This document shows, in pieces, positions 1 to 10,484 of a DNA stretch of 64,000 bases. A model generated the notes under the pieces. That model was given only the letters and a program-made list of their open reading frames with translations, made no database searches and was not told the origin of the DNA. The stretch covers positions 1-64,000 of the forward strand of contig DATAUV010000135.1 of the NCBI GenBank assembly GCA_036268075.1. The letters are read 5' to 3'. Positions within the stretch are counted from its first letter, which is position 1, and each line of letters opens with the position of its first letter. The position numbers and the translations under genes are program-made. Source of the stretch: DATARH01 sp036268075. Lineage in GTDB: Bacteria > Pseudomonadota > Alphaproteobacteria > ATCC43930 > CGMCC-115725.

Positions 1-81
1 TTCCGCATCTACGACGGCCCCAGCGAAGTCCACCGCTGGTCGATCGCCCAGCGGGTGTTGCGGCGAGGCGGCGCCGGATGA
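1..81 (+). CDS. Acyl-CoA dehydrogenase, C-terminal end (partial)
   Basis: Only the last 26 codons lie in the window; the gene starts upstream. The peptide contains RIYDGPSEVHRWSIAQRVLR, the usual C-terminal signature of acyl-CoA dehydrogenases, where the helix after the FAD/CoA site ends in a conserved arginine-rich tail. The enzyme would oxidise an acyl-CoA to the trans-2-enoyl-CoA using FAD. The stop codon overlaps the start of the beta-lactamase gene as ATGA, so the two are probably translated from one message. The substrate cannot be told from this fragment. Confidence 0.85.
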   Translation, partial: FRIYDGPSEVHRWSIAQRVLRRGGAG

Positions 82-935
82 CGATCCATCGACGGGTGCT
101 GCTGGCCGCGGTTCCCGCACTTGTCGCGGGCGCTGCTTTCGCCGAAGAAACCACGCCTACGCTGGAGACGTACGAGCGGGCGGTGGGCGGCCGGATCGGC
201 CTGTTTGCCGAAAATCTCAAGACCGGCGCAAAGATCGCATGGCGCGCCGACGAGCGGTTTCCCATGTGCAGCACCTTCAAGGCCTCGCTGGCAGCGTGCG
301 TCCTTGTGCGGGTGGATCGCGGCGAGGACGATCTCGATCGGATCGTGACTTATGGGCAGGGGGATCTGCAGGAGTACGCGCCTCTGGCAGAAGACAACCT
401 CGCCAAGGGAGGGCTGTCCGTCGCCGAGCTCTGTCGAGGCGCCGTGGAACTCAGCGACAATACCTGCGCCAACCTGCTTCTGGCGCGCATTGGAGGCCCG
501 GCCGCGCTCACGGCGTTCTGGCGATCGATCGGCGATGCCGACACCCGCCTCGATCATTTCGAGCCCGAGCTGAACCGGTCGCGGCCACCCGATATTCGCG
601 ATACCACGACCCCGGCCGCGATGGCCGGCAGCCTGCGCCGCTGTGTCCTGGGCGAGGTGCTCTCGCCCCGCTCCCGCGAGCGGTTGACCCGGTGGATGCT
701 CGACTGCAAGACGGGCATCGATCTGTTGCGCGCCGGCTTGCCAAAGGGCTGGTCGGTCGCCGACAAGACCGGAAACAGCGGCAAGGACGTTCTCGGCGAC
801 ATCGCCGTTGCCCGGGCCGACCCCGCTCGGCCACTCGTAATCGCCGTGTACACCGAGGGCGGATCGGCCACGCCACCGCAACTCCGCCGCTTGCTGGCGA
901 ACCTCGGAAAGCTTATCGGCCGCCAGTTCTCCTAG
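78..935 (+). CDS. bla: Class A (serine) beta-lactamase
   Basis: 285 aa, normal for class A enzymes, which hydrolyse beta-lactam rings in the periplasm through an acyl-serine intermediate. All catalytic motifs are visible: STFK (S65-K68, the S70-x-x-K motif), SDN (126-128), EPELN (E162 is the E166 equivalent, N166 the N170 equivalent) and KTG (230-232). A cysteine precedes the nucleophile (C64), as in several chromosomal class A enzymes, but position 238 is Ser, so the Cys69-Cys238 disulfide of KPC/SME-type carbapenemases is absent. Residues 1-22 form a signal peptide with a twin arginine (HRRVLLA), so Tat export is possible. The ATG overlaps the stop of the upstream acyl-CoA dehydrogenase. 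No ampR-type regulator is adjacent. The resistance spectrum cannot be read from sequence. Confidence 0.93.
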   Translation: MTIHRRVLLAAVPALVAGAAFAEETTPTLETYERAVGGRIGLFAENLKTGAKIAWRADERFPMCSTFKASLAACVLVRVDRGEDDLDRIVTYGQGDLQEYAPLAEDNLAKGGLSVAELCRGAVELSDNTCANLLLARIGGPAALTAFWRSIGDADTRLDHFEPELNRSRPPDIRDTTTPAAMAGSLRRCVLGEVLSPRSRERLTRWMLDCKTGIDLLRAGLPKGWSVADKTGNSGKDVLGDIAVARADPARPLVIAVYTEGGSATPPQLRRLLANLGKLIGRQFS

Positions 936-1022
936 ACGGGACAAAGGCGGAGGCGTGGGATGAAACTTTCCTCTGCGGATTGGCGTCCGGCGCCTCGAAT
1001 CGCCAACGCCCGCGCATTCTCC

Positions 1023-2210
1023 CTAGCCCGGCGCCGCCCCCTGTATCCCCACCTGCAGCACGTAGATCGACTGGCTCGCGCACATGAAGACGCGGTCGCG
1101 CTTCGGGCCGCCGAAGGCAAGGTTGGCGCAGACTTCGGGGAGGCGGATGCGGCCGAGGAGCTTGGCCTTTGCATCCATCACCACCACCCCGGCATAGCCG
1201 AGCGGCGCGTTCGAGCCGCACCACAGATTGCCGGCGACATCGGCGCGCATCCCGTCCGGGCCGCATTTGACCCCATCGATCATCATGTCGCTGAACACCC
1301 GCATGCCGGCGAGCTTTTGCCCCTGCACGTCGAACGCATAGATCTCGCGCTTGCCGCCCGGCCCGGTGTCGCCCGGCCCGGCGCCGGTGCTGATCACGTA
1401 GAGCGTCTTGTAGTCGGGCGAGAAACACAGCCCGTTGGGGTCGGGGAGCTCCGATTCCGGCACCACGACATCGAGATGACCGCTCGGGTCCCAGCGATAG
1501 ACCGCGGTCGGCAACTCGCGCTTCTTGCCGCCGATCACGCCGGCGTTGGGCGCGCCGACACCGGGCTTCAACAGGCCCTGCGGGTTGGTCGGCCCGCCGG
1601 CCTCGTCCGGGTGGCCTTCGCTGAGCCGGTCGCCGTAAGGCGGGTCGGTGAACCAGATGCTGCCGTCCGGATGCGGCACGATATCGTTCGGCGAGTTGAG
1701 TGGCTTCCCTTCGAAACTGTCGGCGATGACGGTCATGCTGCCGTCATTCTCCCAGCGCACGACGCGCCGGTTGAAATCCTCGCAGGAAAGCTGGCGGCCC
1801 TGGAAATCGAACGAGTTGCCGTTCGAGTTCTGCGACGGGTTGCGAAATTGCGTCACCCGCCCGTTATCCCAGAGATAGCGGTACTGGATATTGGCCTGCA
1901 CGTCGCTGAACACGAGGTAATGGCCCTGGCTCGACCAGGCCGGCCCCTCGGCCCAGAACGCGCCGGTCCACAGCCGGTGGAGGCCGGCATTGCCGACGAA
2001 AAGCTGCCGGAACGCCGGGTCGACGACGATGATGTCGGGGTCGGGATAGATCGCCGGATGACCGGCCGACCAGTCGCGCGGCGGCTGGGTGATCGTGCTC
2101 GGCGGGGTGCCGAGCTGCGCGCTGGGCGGCGGGGTCTGCGCCAGCGCGGGGGCCGCGACGAGCCCCGCGGTGCCGGCCAGCATCGCACGGCGCGAAAGGT
2201 GATGTGCCAT
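1023..2210 (-). CDS. SMP-30/gluconolactonase family secreted hydrolase
   Basis: 395 aa from the ATG at 2210; the open frame runs further upstream, but this start gives a proper signal sequence with a twin-arginine motif (SRRAMLAG, residues 6-13), suggesting Tat export. The body matches the six-bladed SMP-30/gluconolactonase/LRE fold. The metal-ligand segments are recognisable: AEGPAW, LNSPNDIV, LPDPNGLCFSPD and a GPDGMRADVAGNLW segment carrying the conserved Asp. Family members are calcium- or zinc-dependent lactonases acting on sugar lactones or other esters. The gene stands alone on the minus strand, so the substrate is unknown. Confidence 0.85.
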   Translation of the reverse strand: MAHHLSRRAMLAGTAGLVAAPALAQTPPPSAQLGTPPSTITQPPRDWSAGHPAIYPDPDIIVVDPAFRQLFVGNAGLHRLWTGAFWAEGPAWSSQGHYLVFSDVQANIQYRYLWDNGRVTQFRNPSQNSNGNSFDFQGRQLSCEDFNRRVVRWENDGSMTVIADSFEGKPLNSPNDIVPHPDGSIWFTDPPYGDRLSEGHPDEAGGPTNPQGLLKPGVGAPNAGVIGGKKRELPTAVYRWDPSGHLDVVVPESELPDPNGLCFSPDYKTLYVISTGAGPGDTGPGGKREIYAFDVQGQKLAGMRVFSDMMIDGVKCGPDGMRADVAGNLWCGSNAPLGYAGVVVMDAKAKLLGRIRLPEVCANLAFGGPKRDRVFMCASQSIYVLQVGIQGAAPG

Positions 2211-2241
2211 GGCTGCGTCCCTCCCGAAATCGTGGTTTGCC

Positions 2242-3174
2242 CTACTGTGTCGGGTGGGACGACAGGGCGCAATCGCGGTATCGGGATGCGGCTGTCGGCG
2301 CCGACAATCGCTGGCGAAGGGCCTGGGCGTCGGCCGGGGCGCGCACCTTGGCGTCGTTGTCGAAATAGACGTACACGTCCCGCGGGCGCGGATCGGGCTG
2401 GTGGACGGGATCGATCTGCGTCGCGTCGGGCGGAGTGCGGCCGGCGGCCCAGAGCGCGACGTGGGCGGCCCAGCGGTCGAGCGCGGCGTCACCATAGCCA
2501 CTCGCGTAGAGCTCCTCCGAGCCGTGCAGGCGGAGGTAGACGAAATCGGCGGTCAGGTCCTCCGCATAGGGCCACTCGACCGTGTCGGCAAACACGAGCG
2601 CGACGCCGTGCCGGCGCAACAGGCGCGGGAAGGCCGGATCGACAAAGCTCGGGTGGCGGATCTCGATCGCGTGGCGCAGTGGCCGGCGCCGGTCGGTTTC
2701 GGTCAGCGCCCGGCCGGCGACGCGGTGGTCGTGCCGGCCAGCGAGCGCCGCGGCCGCTTCAGTATCGCGCGGCAGCAGCGACAAGAATGCGTCGAGCCGG
2801 CCCGCGTCGTAGGCGAACCGGGCTGGGAGCTGCCACAGAAGCGGACCCAGCTTCTCGCGCAGCCCGAGGACGCCCGAGGCGAAGAAGTTGGCGAGCGCCG
2901 CCTCGACCCCGCGCAGCTTCAGCATGTGGGTGATGAAGCGGCTGCCCTTGACCGCGAAGATAAACCCGCCAGGCGTCGCCGCGCGCCATTGCGCGAAGTG
3001 TTCGGGCCGCTTCAGCGAGTAGAAGGTCCCGTTGATCTCGATCGTGTCGAAGCGCCCGGCGGCATAGGGAAGCTCGTCGCGCTGTCGCAGCCCCGTGGGA
3101 TAGAACCGGCCGCGCCAGCCGGGATAGTTCCAGCCGGAAATGCCGATGCGGATGTGGCCGGCCCGGTCGCTCAT
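2242..3174 (-). CDS. DUF72 (YecE-like) family protein
   Basis: 310 aa. The N-terminus RIGISGWNYPGWRGRFYP followed by FDTIEINGTFYSLKRPEHF is the hallmark of DUF72 TIM-barrel proteins (E. coli YecE). A later segment, DFVYLRLHGSEELYASGYGD, is the conserved C-terminal part. The biochemical function of the family is not established. It lies 31 nt upstream of the SMP-30 gene on the same strand and is probably cotranscribed with it, though no functional link is obvious. Confidence 0.88.
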   Translation of the reverse strand: MSDRAGHIRIGISGWNYPGWRGRFYPTGLRQRDELPYAAGRFDTIEINGTFYSLKRPEHFAQWRAATPGGFIFAVKGSRFITHMLKLRGVEAALANFFASGVLGLREKLGPLLWQLPARFAYDAGRLDAFLSLLPRDTEAAAALAGRHDHRVAGRALTETDRRRPLRHAIEIRHPSFVDPAFPRLLRRHGVALVFADTVEWPYAEDLTADFVYLRLHGSEELYASGYGDAALDRWAAHVALWAAGRTPPDATQIDPVHQPDPRPRDVYVYFDNDAKVRAPADAQALRQRLSAPTAASRYRDCALSSHPTQ

Positions 3175-3204
3175 GATAGAACAACGCCCTCGGGAGCCGG
3201 TGTT

Positions 3205-3398
3205 ATGAAATTTTTGTGCGGCTGGGTCACCATCGGCAGGGCCTGCGGCAGCCTCTATGCGCCGAGCGTGATGTTCGGCCTTGCCTATGGCGGCATCTGG
3301 CTCTACGTCGCCTTCTGCACGATCGGGGTGGGCGCCATCGCCATCGCGATCGCCGAGCCCTTCCGCCCGCCGACCTCCGAGAGCGCCGCAGTAGCCGC

Positions 3399-3402
<4 letters not shown>
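3205..3402 (+). CDS. Small hypothetical membrane protein
   Basis: 65 aa from the ATG at 3205, with one long hydrophobic stretch (about residues 17-50, GLAYGGIWLYVAFCTIGVGA) that could form one or two membrane segments. The stop overlaps the start of the ABC-F gene as ATGA, suggesting translational coupling. No family recognised. The coding call rests on the clean hydrophobic profile and the coupling; it could be a leader for the ABC-F gene. Confidence 0.5.
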
Positions 3403-5285
<1,883 letters not shown>

Positions 5286-5391
5286 TTCCAGCGGCCAAAA
5301 GCCGCAGGATTGTTTGCCTGCCGCGCTGGCTCCAGTTTGTGCAATATTCGGGAGGCTAGGGCTGAAGAGGCACCCGGACACAGGCCGCACC

Positions 5392-5997
5392 ATGACCGAT
5401 ACCCCTGCGATCAGCGAACGCAACCTGGAAGCGTCGACGCACATTTCGCTAAAGCGCGAGCCGGTGTGTTTTGCCTTCCTATCTCCCAAATCGAGCTCGG
5501 CACCAGTGCCGATCGATTCGATCAACCTCGACCTCGCCTCGGCCGATTATTTTCAGGGTCGCGCCTCGGTCTGGACGACGCTGGAAATCCGCTCGTCGGT
5601 GAGCAACGACCGGCCGGCGGCGATGCTGGGTTTTGACGAGGCGTTCCTGCGCCCATTCGCCCGCGCGTTGGTGGAAGCGGCGACGACGCGCGGGGCCTAT
5701 CGCATGACGATCCCGCAGGAGACCCGCGACGGCTCGCGCTGCCGCGTCGTCGAATATGTCACCGGCCCGGGCAAGCCGCTGAAGGAGCTGATCCTGCAGC
5801 CGTTCGACAATGTCGTGCTGATCAGTGCCGCGACCCCGCGCGACGGCGACGAGACGCTGTTCCAGCTGCCCCGCACCGACAGCTTCCTGCGCGCCTTCGC
5901 CAAGACCGCCTATGTCGCCGACAAGGCATTGCACGAGCTGCTCGAGGAAATGGGCCGCCTCGCCAAGCGCGCCGAGACCGCCGCCAAGGACGCCTAG
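5392..5997 (+). CDS. Hypothetical protein
   Basis: 201 aa from the ATG at 5392; the open frame extends to 5314, but the upstream part reads like non-coding sequence. It appears soluble, with an N-terminal half containing SINLDLASADYFQGRASVWTT-like mixed strand/helix sequence and a C-terminal charged helix (ALHELLEEMGRLAKRAE). No domain recognised. It follows the ABC-F gene by about 100 nt and ends directly at a palindromic repeat. Confidence 0.6.
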   Translation: MTDTPAISERNLEASTHISLKREPVCFAFLSPKSSSAPVPIDSINLDLASADYFQGRASVWTTLEIRSSVSNDRPAAMLGFDEAFLRPFARALVEAATTRGAYRMTIPQETRDGSRCRVVEYVTGPGKPLKELILQPFDNVVLISAATPRDGDETLFQLPRTDSFLRAFAKTAYVADKALHELLEEMGRLAKRAETAAKDA

Positions 5998-6100
5998 AGC
6001 ATGTTTCGGAAAAGTGGTCCCACTTTTCCGATAAGAACAGGCTCCATTTCAATAGTTGAAGAGCAAAATCCGATTCAATAGGATCGGATTTTGCTCTAGC
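5995..6100. repeat. Dispersed palindromic intergenic element, copy A
   Basis: Two adjacent palindromes fill the gap between convergent genes. The first has arms cggaaaagtgg / ccacttttccg; the second has arms agagcaaaatccgat / atcggattttgctct. The same element, about 85 bp with few mismatches, occurs inverted at 63136-63216. The resemblance is to REP-like elements common between genes in Hyphomicrobiales and related orders; it may also act as a bidirectional terminator. Confidence 0.8.
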
Positions 6101-6117
6101 TGACTCAGTAAGACTAG
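6101..6117. repeat. 17-nt direct repeat, copy 1
   Basis: The string tgactcagtaagactag is found here and, identical and in the same orientation, at 40058-40074. Here it immediately follows the palindromic element and overlaps the stop codon of the GGDEF/EAL gene. Chance identity of 17 bases within 64 kb is unlikely. Function unknown. Confidence 0.7.
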
Positions 6118-7889
6118 TCGGCTGCGGTGTTCTCGACTAGATGCGTCAATGCGTAGGCGCCGAAGAAGCTGCCGTCCATCGGCTTGGCGTAGAGATAGCC
6201 CTGCACGAAGCCGCATCCGGCGGCGCGCAGGATGTCGGCCTGACTGACGGTCTCGACCCCTTCGGCGACAACGTCGGCGCCGTAGATGCGGGCGATCTTG
6301 AGCAGCGCTAGCACCAGCTCCTTGCCGTCATGCGTGTCGAGCCGGTTGGTGAAGCCGCCGTCGATCTTGATCGTGTCCACCGCGTAGTGGCGCAGCACGC
6401 CAAGTGCCGAATACCCGGTGCCGAAATCGTCGATCGCCAGCTTGATCCCGATATCCTGCAGCTCGTTGAGCACGCCGCGGGTAATGTCGGGATTGCGCAT
6501 CACCGCGCTTTCGGTGATCTCGAGCTTGATGCGATCGAGCGGAAAGCCGCTGTCGTTGACGCCCTTGAGCGTCGCCATCAGCAATGACGGGTCGTTGAAT
6601 TGGCGCGCCGAGACGTTGATGCTGATCCAATCGAGGATGTCGCGGCCGTAAAGCATCTGCCAGACCTGCATCTGGCGTACCGCCTCGCGAATCACCCAGC
6701 ACCCGACCGGCACGATGAGCCCGCTTTCCTCGAGGACCGGCAGAAACGCCGCCGGCGGAACCAGCCCGTCCTGCGGATGGTTCCAGCGGATGAGCGCCTC
6801 GGCCCCGACAACCTTGCCGTCGGTCAGCCGCAGGATCGGCTGGTAATGCAGCACGAACTCGCCCTCGTCGAGCGCGCGGCGAAGCTGGTCGAGCAGCGCG
6901 AGGCGGCGACCGACCGTGCTGGTCAGCGACGGCTCCCAAGCCTTCGCGCCGTTGGGACCGCGCGCCTTCGCCTCTTGCAGCGCCACGTCGAGGTCGCGCA
7001 TCGCGTCGTCTTCGTTGCGGTGCGTCGGGCTCGTCAGGATATAGCCGATGCTGGCGCTGAGGCGGACGCACTCCTCGCCGATCATCACCGGGTTGCCGAC
7101 GAGCTGCAAAAGACGCCGGGCGAACGCCTCGGCATCCGCCAGCGACGGCGAAGGGTTGCCGAGCGCGATGCCGAACTCGTCGGCGCCGATGCGCGCGACG
7201 ACATCCTGGGTGCGGCCGCCGAGGCGCCGCGCTGCGCGTTCCGGGATCGGGCGCGACCGCGTTCCCGCAAGCAGGCGGTTGGCGATGATCTTCAACACTC
7301 CGTCGCCGAGCCCCGCGCCGTAGAGATCGTTGACCCCTTTGAAATTGTCGATGTCGAGCAGGAACATCGCGGTCGGGCGCCAATCGCGATGCGGCTGCAC
7401 GATCGAGCGGACATGAGCCATGAAGCGGTGCCGCCCGGCGAGACCGGTCAACTGATCGGTGACATCAGGCAGCCCATCTTCCGCATTCGCTGACGACACC
7501 TCGTGCACGGTCGCGACGATGCCGACCGCTGCCCCCACGCCGCGGCGACGGCGAGCGCTCAGGACAAACCGCCGCGATCGGTGCGCGGGGTCGGGCTCGC
7601 CGAGTTCGCATGATTCGACTTGTTCGCCGTCAAGCGCGCGGCGCAGCAGCTCGGCGATCACCGGGCCGCTCAGCGGATCGACTTCGTGATGGCGGCGGCC
7701 GATCAGCGTCTCGCCGTCGATCCCGAACACTTCGAGCCACGGGCCGTTGGCGGCTACGTATTGGAGCTGGCCATCGAAGATTGCGGCCGCGGACGGGAAA
7801 TCGGCCATAAAGGACGACACCCATTCGCTCGGCGCTGATGCGCTAAGTTCCGCGGTGGCCGAGGGGATTGAAGGCGAATGCTTGGTCAC
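6114..7889 (-). CDS. PAS-GGDEF-EAL c-di-GMP signalling protein
   Basis: 591 aa. Order: a PAS-like sensor domain (about 25-130), a GGDEF diguanylate cyclase domain (about 150-320) and an EAL phosphodiesterase domain (about 335-580). No membrane segment is seen, so it is probably cytosolic. The EAL site looks complete: EALIR near 362, then DDFGTGYSAL and AEGVET. The cyclase motif reads GADEF near 236 instead of GGDEF; such variants occur in both active and regulatory domains, so net activity may be phosphodiesterase. The gene stands alone, with an A+T-rich upstream region. Confidence 0.92.
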   Translation of the reverse strand: MTKHSPSIPSATAELSASAPSEWVSSFMADFPSAAAIFDGQLQYVAANGPWLEVFGIDGETLIGRRHHEVDPLSGPVIAELLRRALDGEQVESCELGEPDPAHRSRRFVLSARRRRGVGAAVGIVATVHEVSSANAEDGLPDVTDQLTGLAGRHRFMAHVRSIVQPHRDWRPTAMFLLDIDNFKGVNDLYGAGLGDGVLKIIANRLLAGTRSRPIPERAARRLGGRTQDVVARIGADEFGIALGNPSPSLADAEAFARRLLQLVGNPVMIGEECVRLSASIGYILTSPTHRNEDDAMRDLDVALQEAKARGPNGAKAWEPSLTSTVGRRLALLDQLRRALDEGEFVLHYQPILRLTDGKVVGAEALIRWNHPQDGLVPPAAFLPVLEESGLIVPVGCWVIREAVRQMQVWQMLYGRDILDWISINVSARQFNDPSLLMATLKGVNDSGFPLDRIKLEITESAVMRNPDITRGVLNELQDIGIKLAIDDFGTGYSALGVLRHYAVDTIKIDGGFTNRLDTHDGKELVLALLKIARIYGADVVAEGVETVSQADILRAAGCGFVQGYLYAKPMDGSFFGAYALTHLVENTAAD

Positions 7890-8139
7890 GGCACCAATTT
7901 ATTCGGGCGCCGATTAAAGAATGGTGAAGCAAAGAACTTCGACTATCAGGAGGCAATTGTCGTGCTGATAGAACGATCGATAGAATGTCGGATAATTATT
8001 AAATGATCGCCAATTTTCTGGAAATTCGTCAACCTGTTGTGCGGAAAATGAAAATGACACAGGTACGACGACGGTGGCGTTGCCCGCTCGGGACACGCCA
8101 CCAAACTTATGGTGAGGATCGTGCCGCGCCGCAGTCAGC
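7890..8139. other. Intergenic region upstream of the GGDEF/EAL gene
   Basis: This 250-nt stretch is more A+T-rich than its surroundings, especially 7960-8060, as expected for a promoter region reading left into the GGDEF/EAL gene. I see no convincing -35/-10 pair, operator or gene in it. Confidence 0.4.
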
Positions 8140-8171
8140 GCGGACAAGGAGGCATTTACCCCCTTGTCCGC
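8140..8171 (-). terminator. Strong hairpin, possible terminator
   Basis: A perfect 10-bp stem (gcggacaagg / ccttgtccgc) with a 12-nt loop lies 18 nt past the stop of the small secreted-protein gene on the minus strand. No U-tract follows it on that strand, so intrinsic termination is uncertain; it could instead stabilise the 3' end of the message. Confidence 0.4.
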
Positions 8172-8189
8172 TTTCCTGCAGCGTACGTC

Positions 8190-8507
8190 TTACTTCGGGC
8201 CGACCTTTGGACCCGACATACGATCCGGGGCCATCGGCGCTCCGCCGGCGCCCGCGCCCGCGCCGCCACCCTGGATACGGGCGAGCTCTTGCCTGTTGAG
8301 CTGCTCGGTCATCGAATCGTGGTCGGCGCTCGCGTGCATACGGCGATGCATGACCCGCTTCGTCATCCGCTTCTTCGCCATCGGGGCCGCAGCCGCGGGC
8401 TTGCTAGCGGCGGGCGCCGCAGGCTTCATCGGGGCATTCTGGGCCCATGCGGGCGCGGAGATCGCGAGAACGGCGGCGATCGCGACGCCAGTAAAGAGAT
8501 GCTTCAT
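8190..8507 (-). CDS. Small secreted Ala/Pro-rich hypothetical protein
   Basis: 105 aa from the ATG at 8507, which has a GAGGA ribosome-binding site about 10 nt upstream; an in-frame extension exists but lacks this. Residues 1-22 (MKHLFTGVAIAAVLAISAPA then WAQ) are a clear signal peptide. The mature part is low-complexity: Ala/Pro/Lys-rich, then a basic stretch with several His and Met, then a Gly/Ala-rich tail. No family recognised. Confidence 0.65.
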   Translation of the reverse strand: MKHLFTGVAIAAVLAISAPAWAQNAPMKPAAPAASKPAAAAPMAKKRMTKRVMHRRMHASADHDSMTEQLNRQELARIQGGGAGAGAGGAPMAPDRMSGPKVGPK

Positions 8508-8758
8508 ACCAGGTGTCCTCTGTGGCAGTTCCAATTTGGGACGATACGCTGCAGATTCTCGCACAACTTACGGGCAGCCCTTGCGGGCATGTGGCATGAA
8601 ACAACAGGTTTGCTGTTTCGTTCCCACGGATACGCAACTTTCGGTGTCGCATACCCGACCCCGCCAGGGCCGGATAATATGATTGTACGATCCGGGTTTC
8701 AAGCTCTTGGGTCGGTTTTGAATCGCATTCCGCTAACGTTTCCCGCGAGCGTACCGCA

Positions 8759-10435
8759 ATGACAGCCTCATCCGCCCGTCGCCTTTGCCGCGTCGCCTTA
8801 ACCATGGGGTTGATGGCTGCGGTCGCCGCGCCGGCACTCGCCGACGGGCATTCATCGCTCACCATCGGGATGATCCAATATCCCGGCACGCTCAACCCGA
8901 ACATCGATCCGCTGGCGGCGAAATACTACGTGCTCGGCTTCACGACGCGGCCGTTCACGGTCTACGACGCCGATTTCAAGCTGCAATGCCTTCTCTGCAC
9001 CGAATTGCCGAGCTTCGATAACGGCCGTGCGGTGCCGGTCGATCTTCCGGACGGCAAGCGCGGGGTCGATCTGACGTACACGATCCGGCCCGACGCGATG
9101 TGGGCCGACGGGGTTCCGGTCACCACCGCCGACGTGCAATTCACCTGGGAGGTCGGGCGGGATCCCAAGAGCCCGGTCAGCAACGCCGAGATGTACCGGC
9201 ACATGACCGGGATTACGATCAAGGACGACAAGACGTTTACGATCCACGACGACAAGCTCGATTTCACCTACGCCGCGATCAATGATTTCGAGCTGTTGCC
9301 GGCGCATCTGGAACGCGAAGCGTTTGCCGATCCGACGCAGTACCGCCAGCGCACTCACTACGTGACCGATCCGACGAATCCCGGCCTCTATGACGGCCCG
9401 TATCGGGTCAGCGAAGTCTCGCCGGGATCGTACATGGTGCTCGAACGCAACCCCCACTGGGCCGGAAGACGGGGCGCGTTCGACCGGATCACGCTCAAAG
9501 CCATCGAGAACACCGCCGCGCTCGAGGCCAATTTGCTGTCGGGCACGATCGACATGGTCGCCGGCGAGGTCGGACCGCCGCTCGACGAGGCGCTCGCTTT
9601 CGATAAGCGCCACGGCGCCGATTACCGGGTGATCTACAAGCCGGGCCTCGGCTTCGAGCACGTCGACATCAACCTCGATGTTCCGGCGCTGCGGGACCGG
9701 CGGGTGCGCGAGGCGATGCTGCGCGCGCTCGACCGCGAAAGCCTCAGCAAATCGCTGTTCGCCGGGCGCCAGGCAGTCGCCAATACCTTTCTCACTCCGC
9801 TCGATGTCGGCTACAGCGATGACGTTCCGCATTACTCGTACGATCCGGCGCGCGCCGCCGACCTGCTCGACGAAGCCGGCTGGCGCAACAGCCCCGACGG
9901 CATCCGCCGCAACGATGCCGGCGAGAGGCTGTCGTTCACGCTGATGACGACCGCCGGGAACCACTCCCGCGAGCTGGTCGAGCAGGTGCTGCAGAGCGAG
10001 TGGAAAAAGATCGGCATCGACATCAAGCTCAAGAACGAACCGGCGCGCGTGCTGTTTGGCGAGACCCTTCTGCACCGCCAGTTCCAGCTCGCGATGTATG
10101 CCTGGATCAGCTCGCCCGAGAACGTGCCGCGCTCGATCTTCGATTCGACCGAGATCCCGAGCGCCGCCAACGGCTACAGCGGGGAGAATCTGCCGGGCTA
10201 CAACAACCCGAAGATGGACGAATTGCTCAAAGCCCTCGAGATCGAGCTCGACCCGGAAAAGCGCAAGGCGATGTGGGCCGAGGCGCAGCGCATCTACGCG
10301 ACCGACCTGCCGTTTCTGCCGCTATTTTTCCGCGCCGATGCGTTCATCCTGCCGAAATGGATCGGCGGGCTCCGCCCCACCGGCAACCAGTACCCGACTT
10401 CCCTATGGGTGACCGATTGGACCGTGAAGCCGTGA
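8759..10435 (+). CDS. Peptide/nickel-type ABC transporter substrate-binding protein (SBP family 5)
   Basis: 558 aa with a signal peptide ending near residue 29 (APALADG). The sequence fits the DppA/OppA family: LTYTIRPDAMWADGVPVTTADV near the N-terminus is its typical 'potential solution-phase' signature, and NPHWAGRRGAFDRITLKAIE and a late FYDSTEIPS-like segment are also typical. It captures a peptide or similar solute in the periplasm and delivers it to the two permeases encoded just downstream. The gene begins the importer operon. Confidence 0.93.
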   Translation: MTASSARRLCRVALTMGLMAAVAAPALADGHSSLTIGMIQYPGTLNPNIDPLAAKYYVLGFTTRPFTVYDADFKLQCLLCTELPSFDNGRAVPVDLPDGKRGVDLTYTIRPDAMWADGVPVTTADVQFTWEVGRDPKSPVSNAEMYRHMTGITIKDDKTFTIHDDKLDFTYAAINDFELLPAHLEREAFADPTQYRQRTHYVTDPTNPGLYDGPYRVSEVSPGSYMVLERNPHWAGRRGAFDRITLKAIENTAALEANLLSGTIDMVAGEVGPPLDEALAFDKRHGADYRVIYKPGLGFEHVDINLDVPALRDRRVREAMLRALDRESLSKSLFAGRQAVANTFLTPLDVGYSDDVPHYSYDPARAADLLDEAGWRNSPDGIRRNDAGERLSFTLMTTAGNHSRELVEQVLQSEWKKIGIDIKLKNEPARVLFGETLLHRQFQLAMYAWISSPENVPRSIFDSTEIPSAANGYSGENLPGYNNPKMDELLKALEIELDPEKRKAMWAEAQRIYATDLPFLPLFFRADAFILPKWIGGLRPTGNQYPTSLWVTDWTVKP

Positions 10436-10484
10436 CCCCCGACCGCGGGCGTACCGGCCGCACGCTATACCATTCGGCGTTGAC

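Noticed and set aside
78..935. KPC/SME-like carbapenemase
   Set aside because: Cys is present before the nucleophile but position 238 is Ser, so the disulfide typical of those enzymes cannot form; only a general class A call is supported.
960..2933. A 657-codon open frame on the plus strand opposite the SMP-30 and DUF72 genes
   Set aside because: Low-complexity Arg/Ala/Gly-rich translation without motifs; the minus strand carries two recognised families.
5286..5312. Terminator after the ABC-F gene (gcggc-caaaa-gccgc)
   Set aside because: The stem is only 5 bp and the following T-rich stretch is weak, so it is not listed as a feature.
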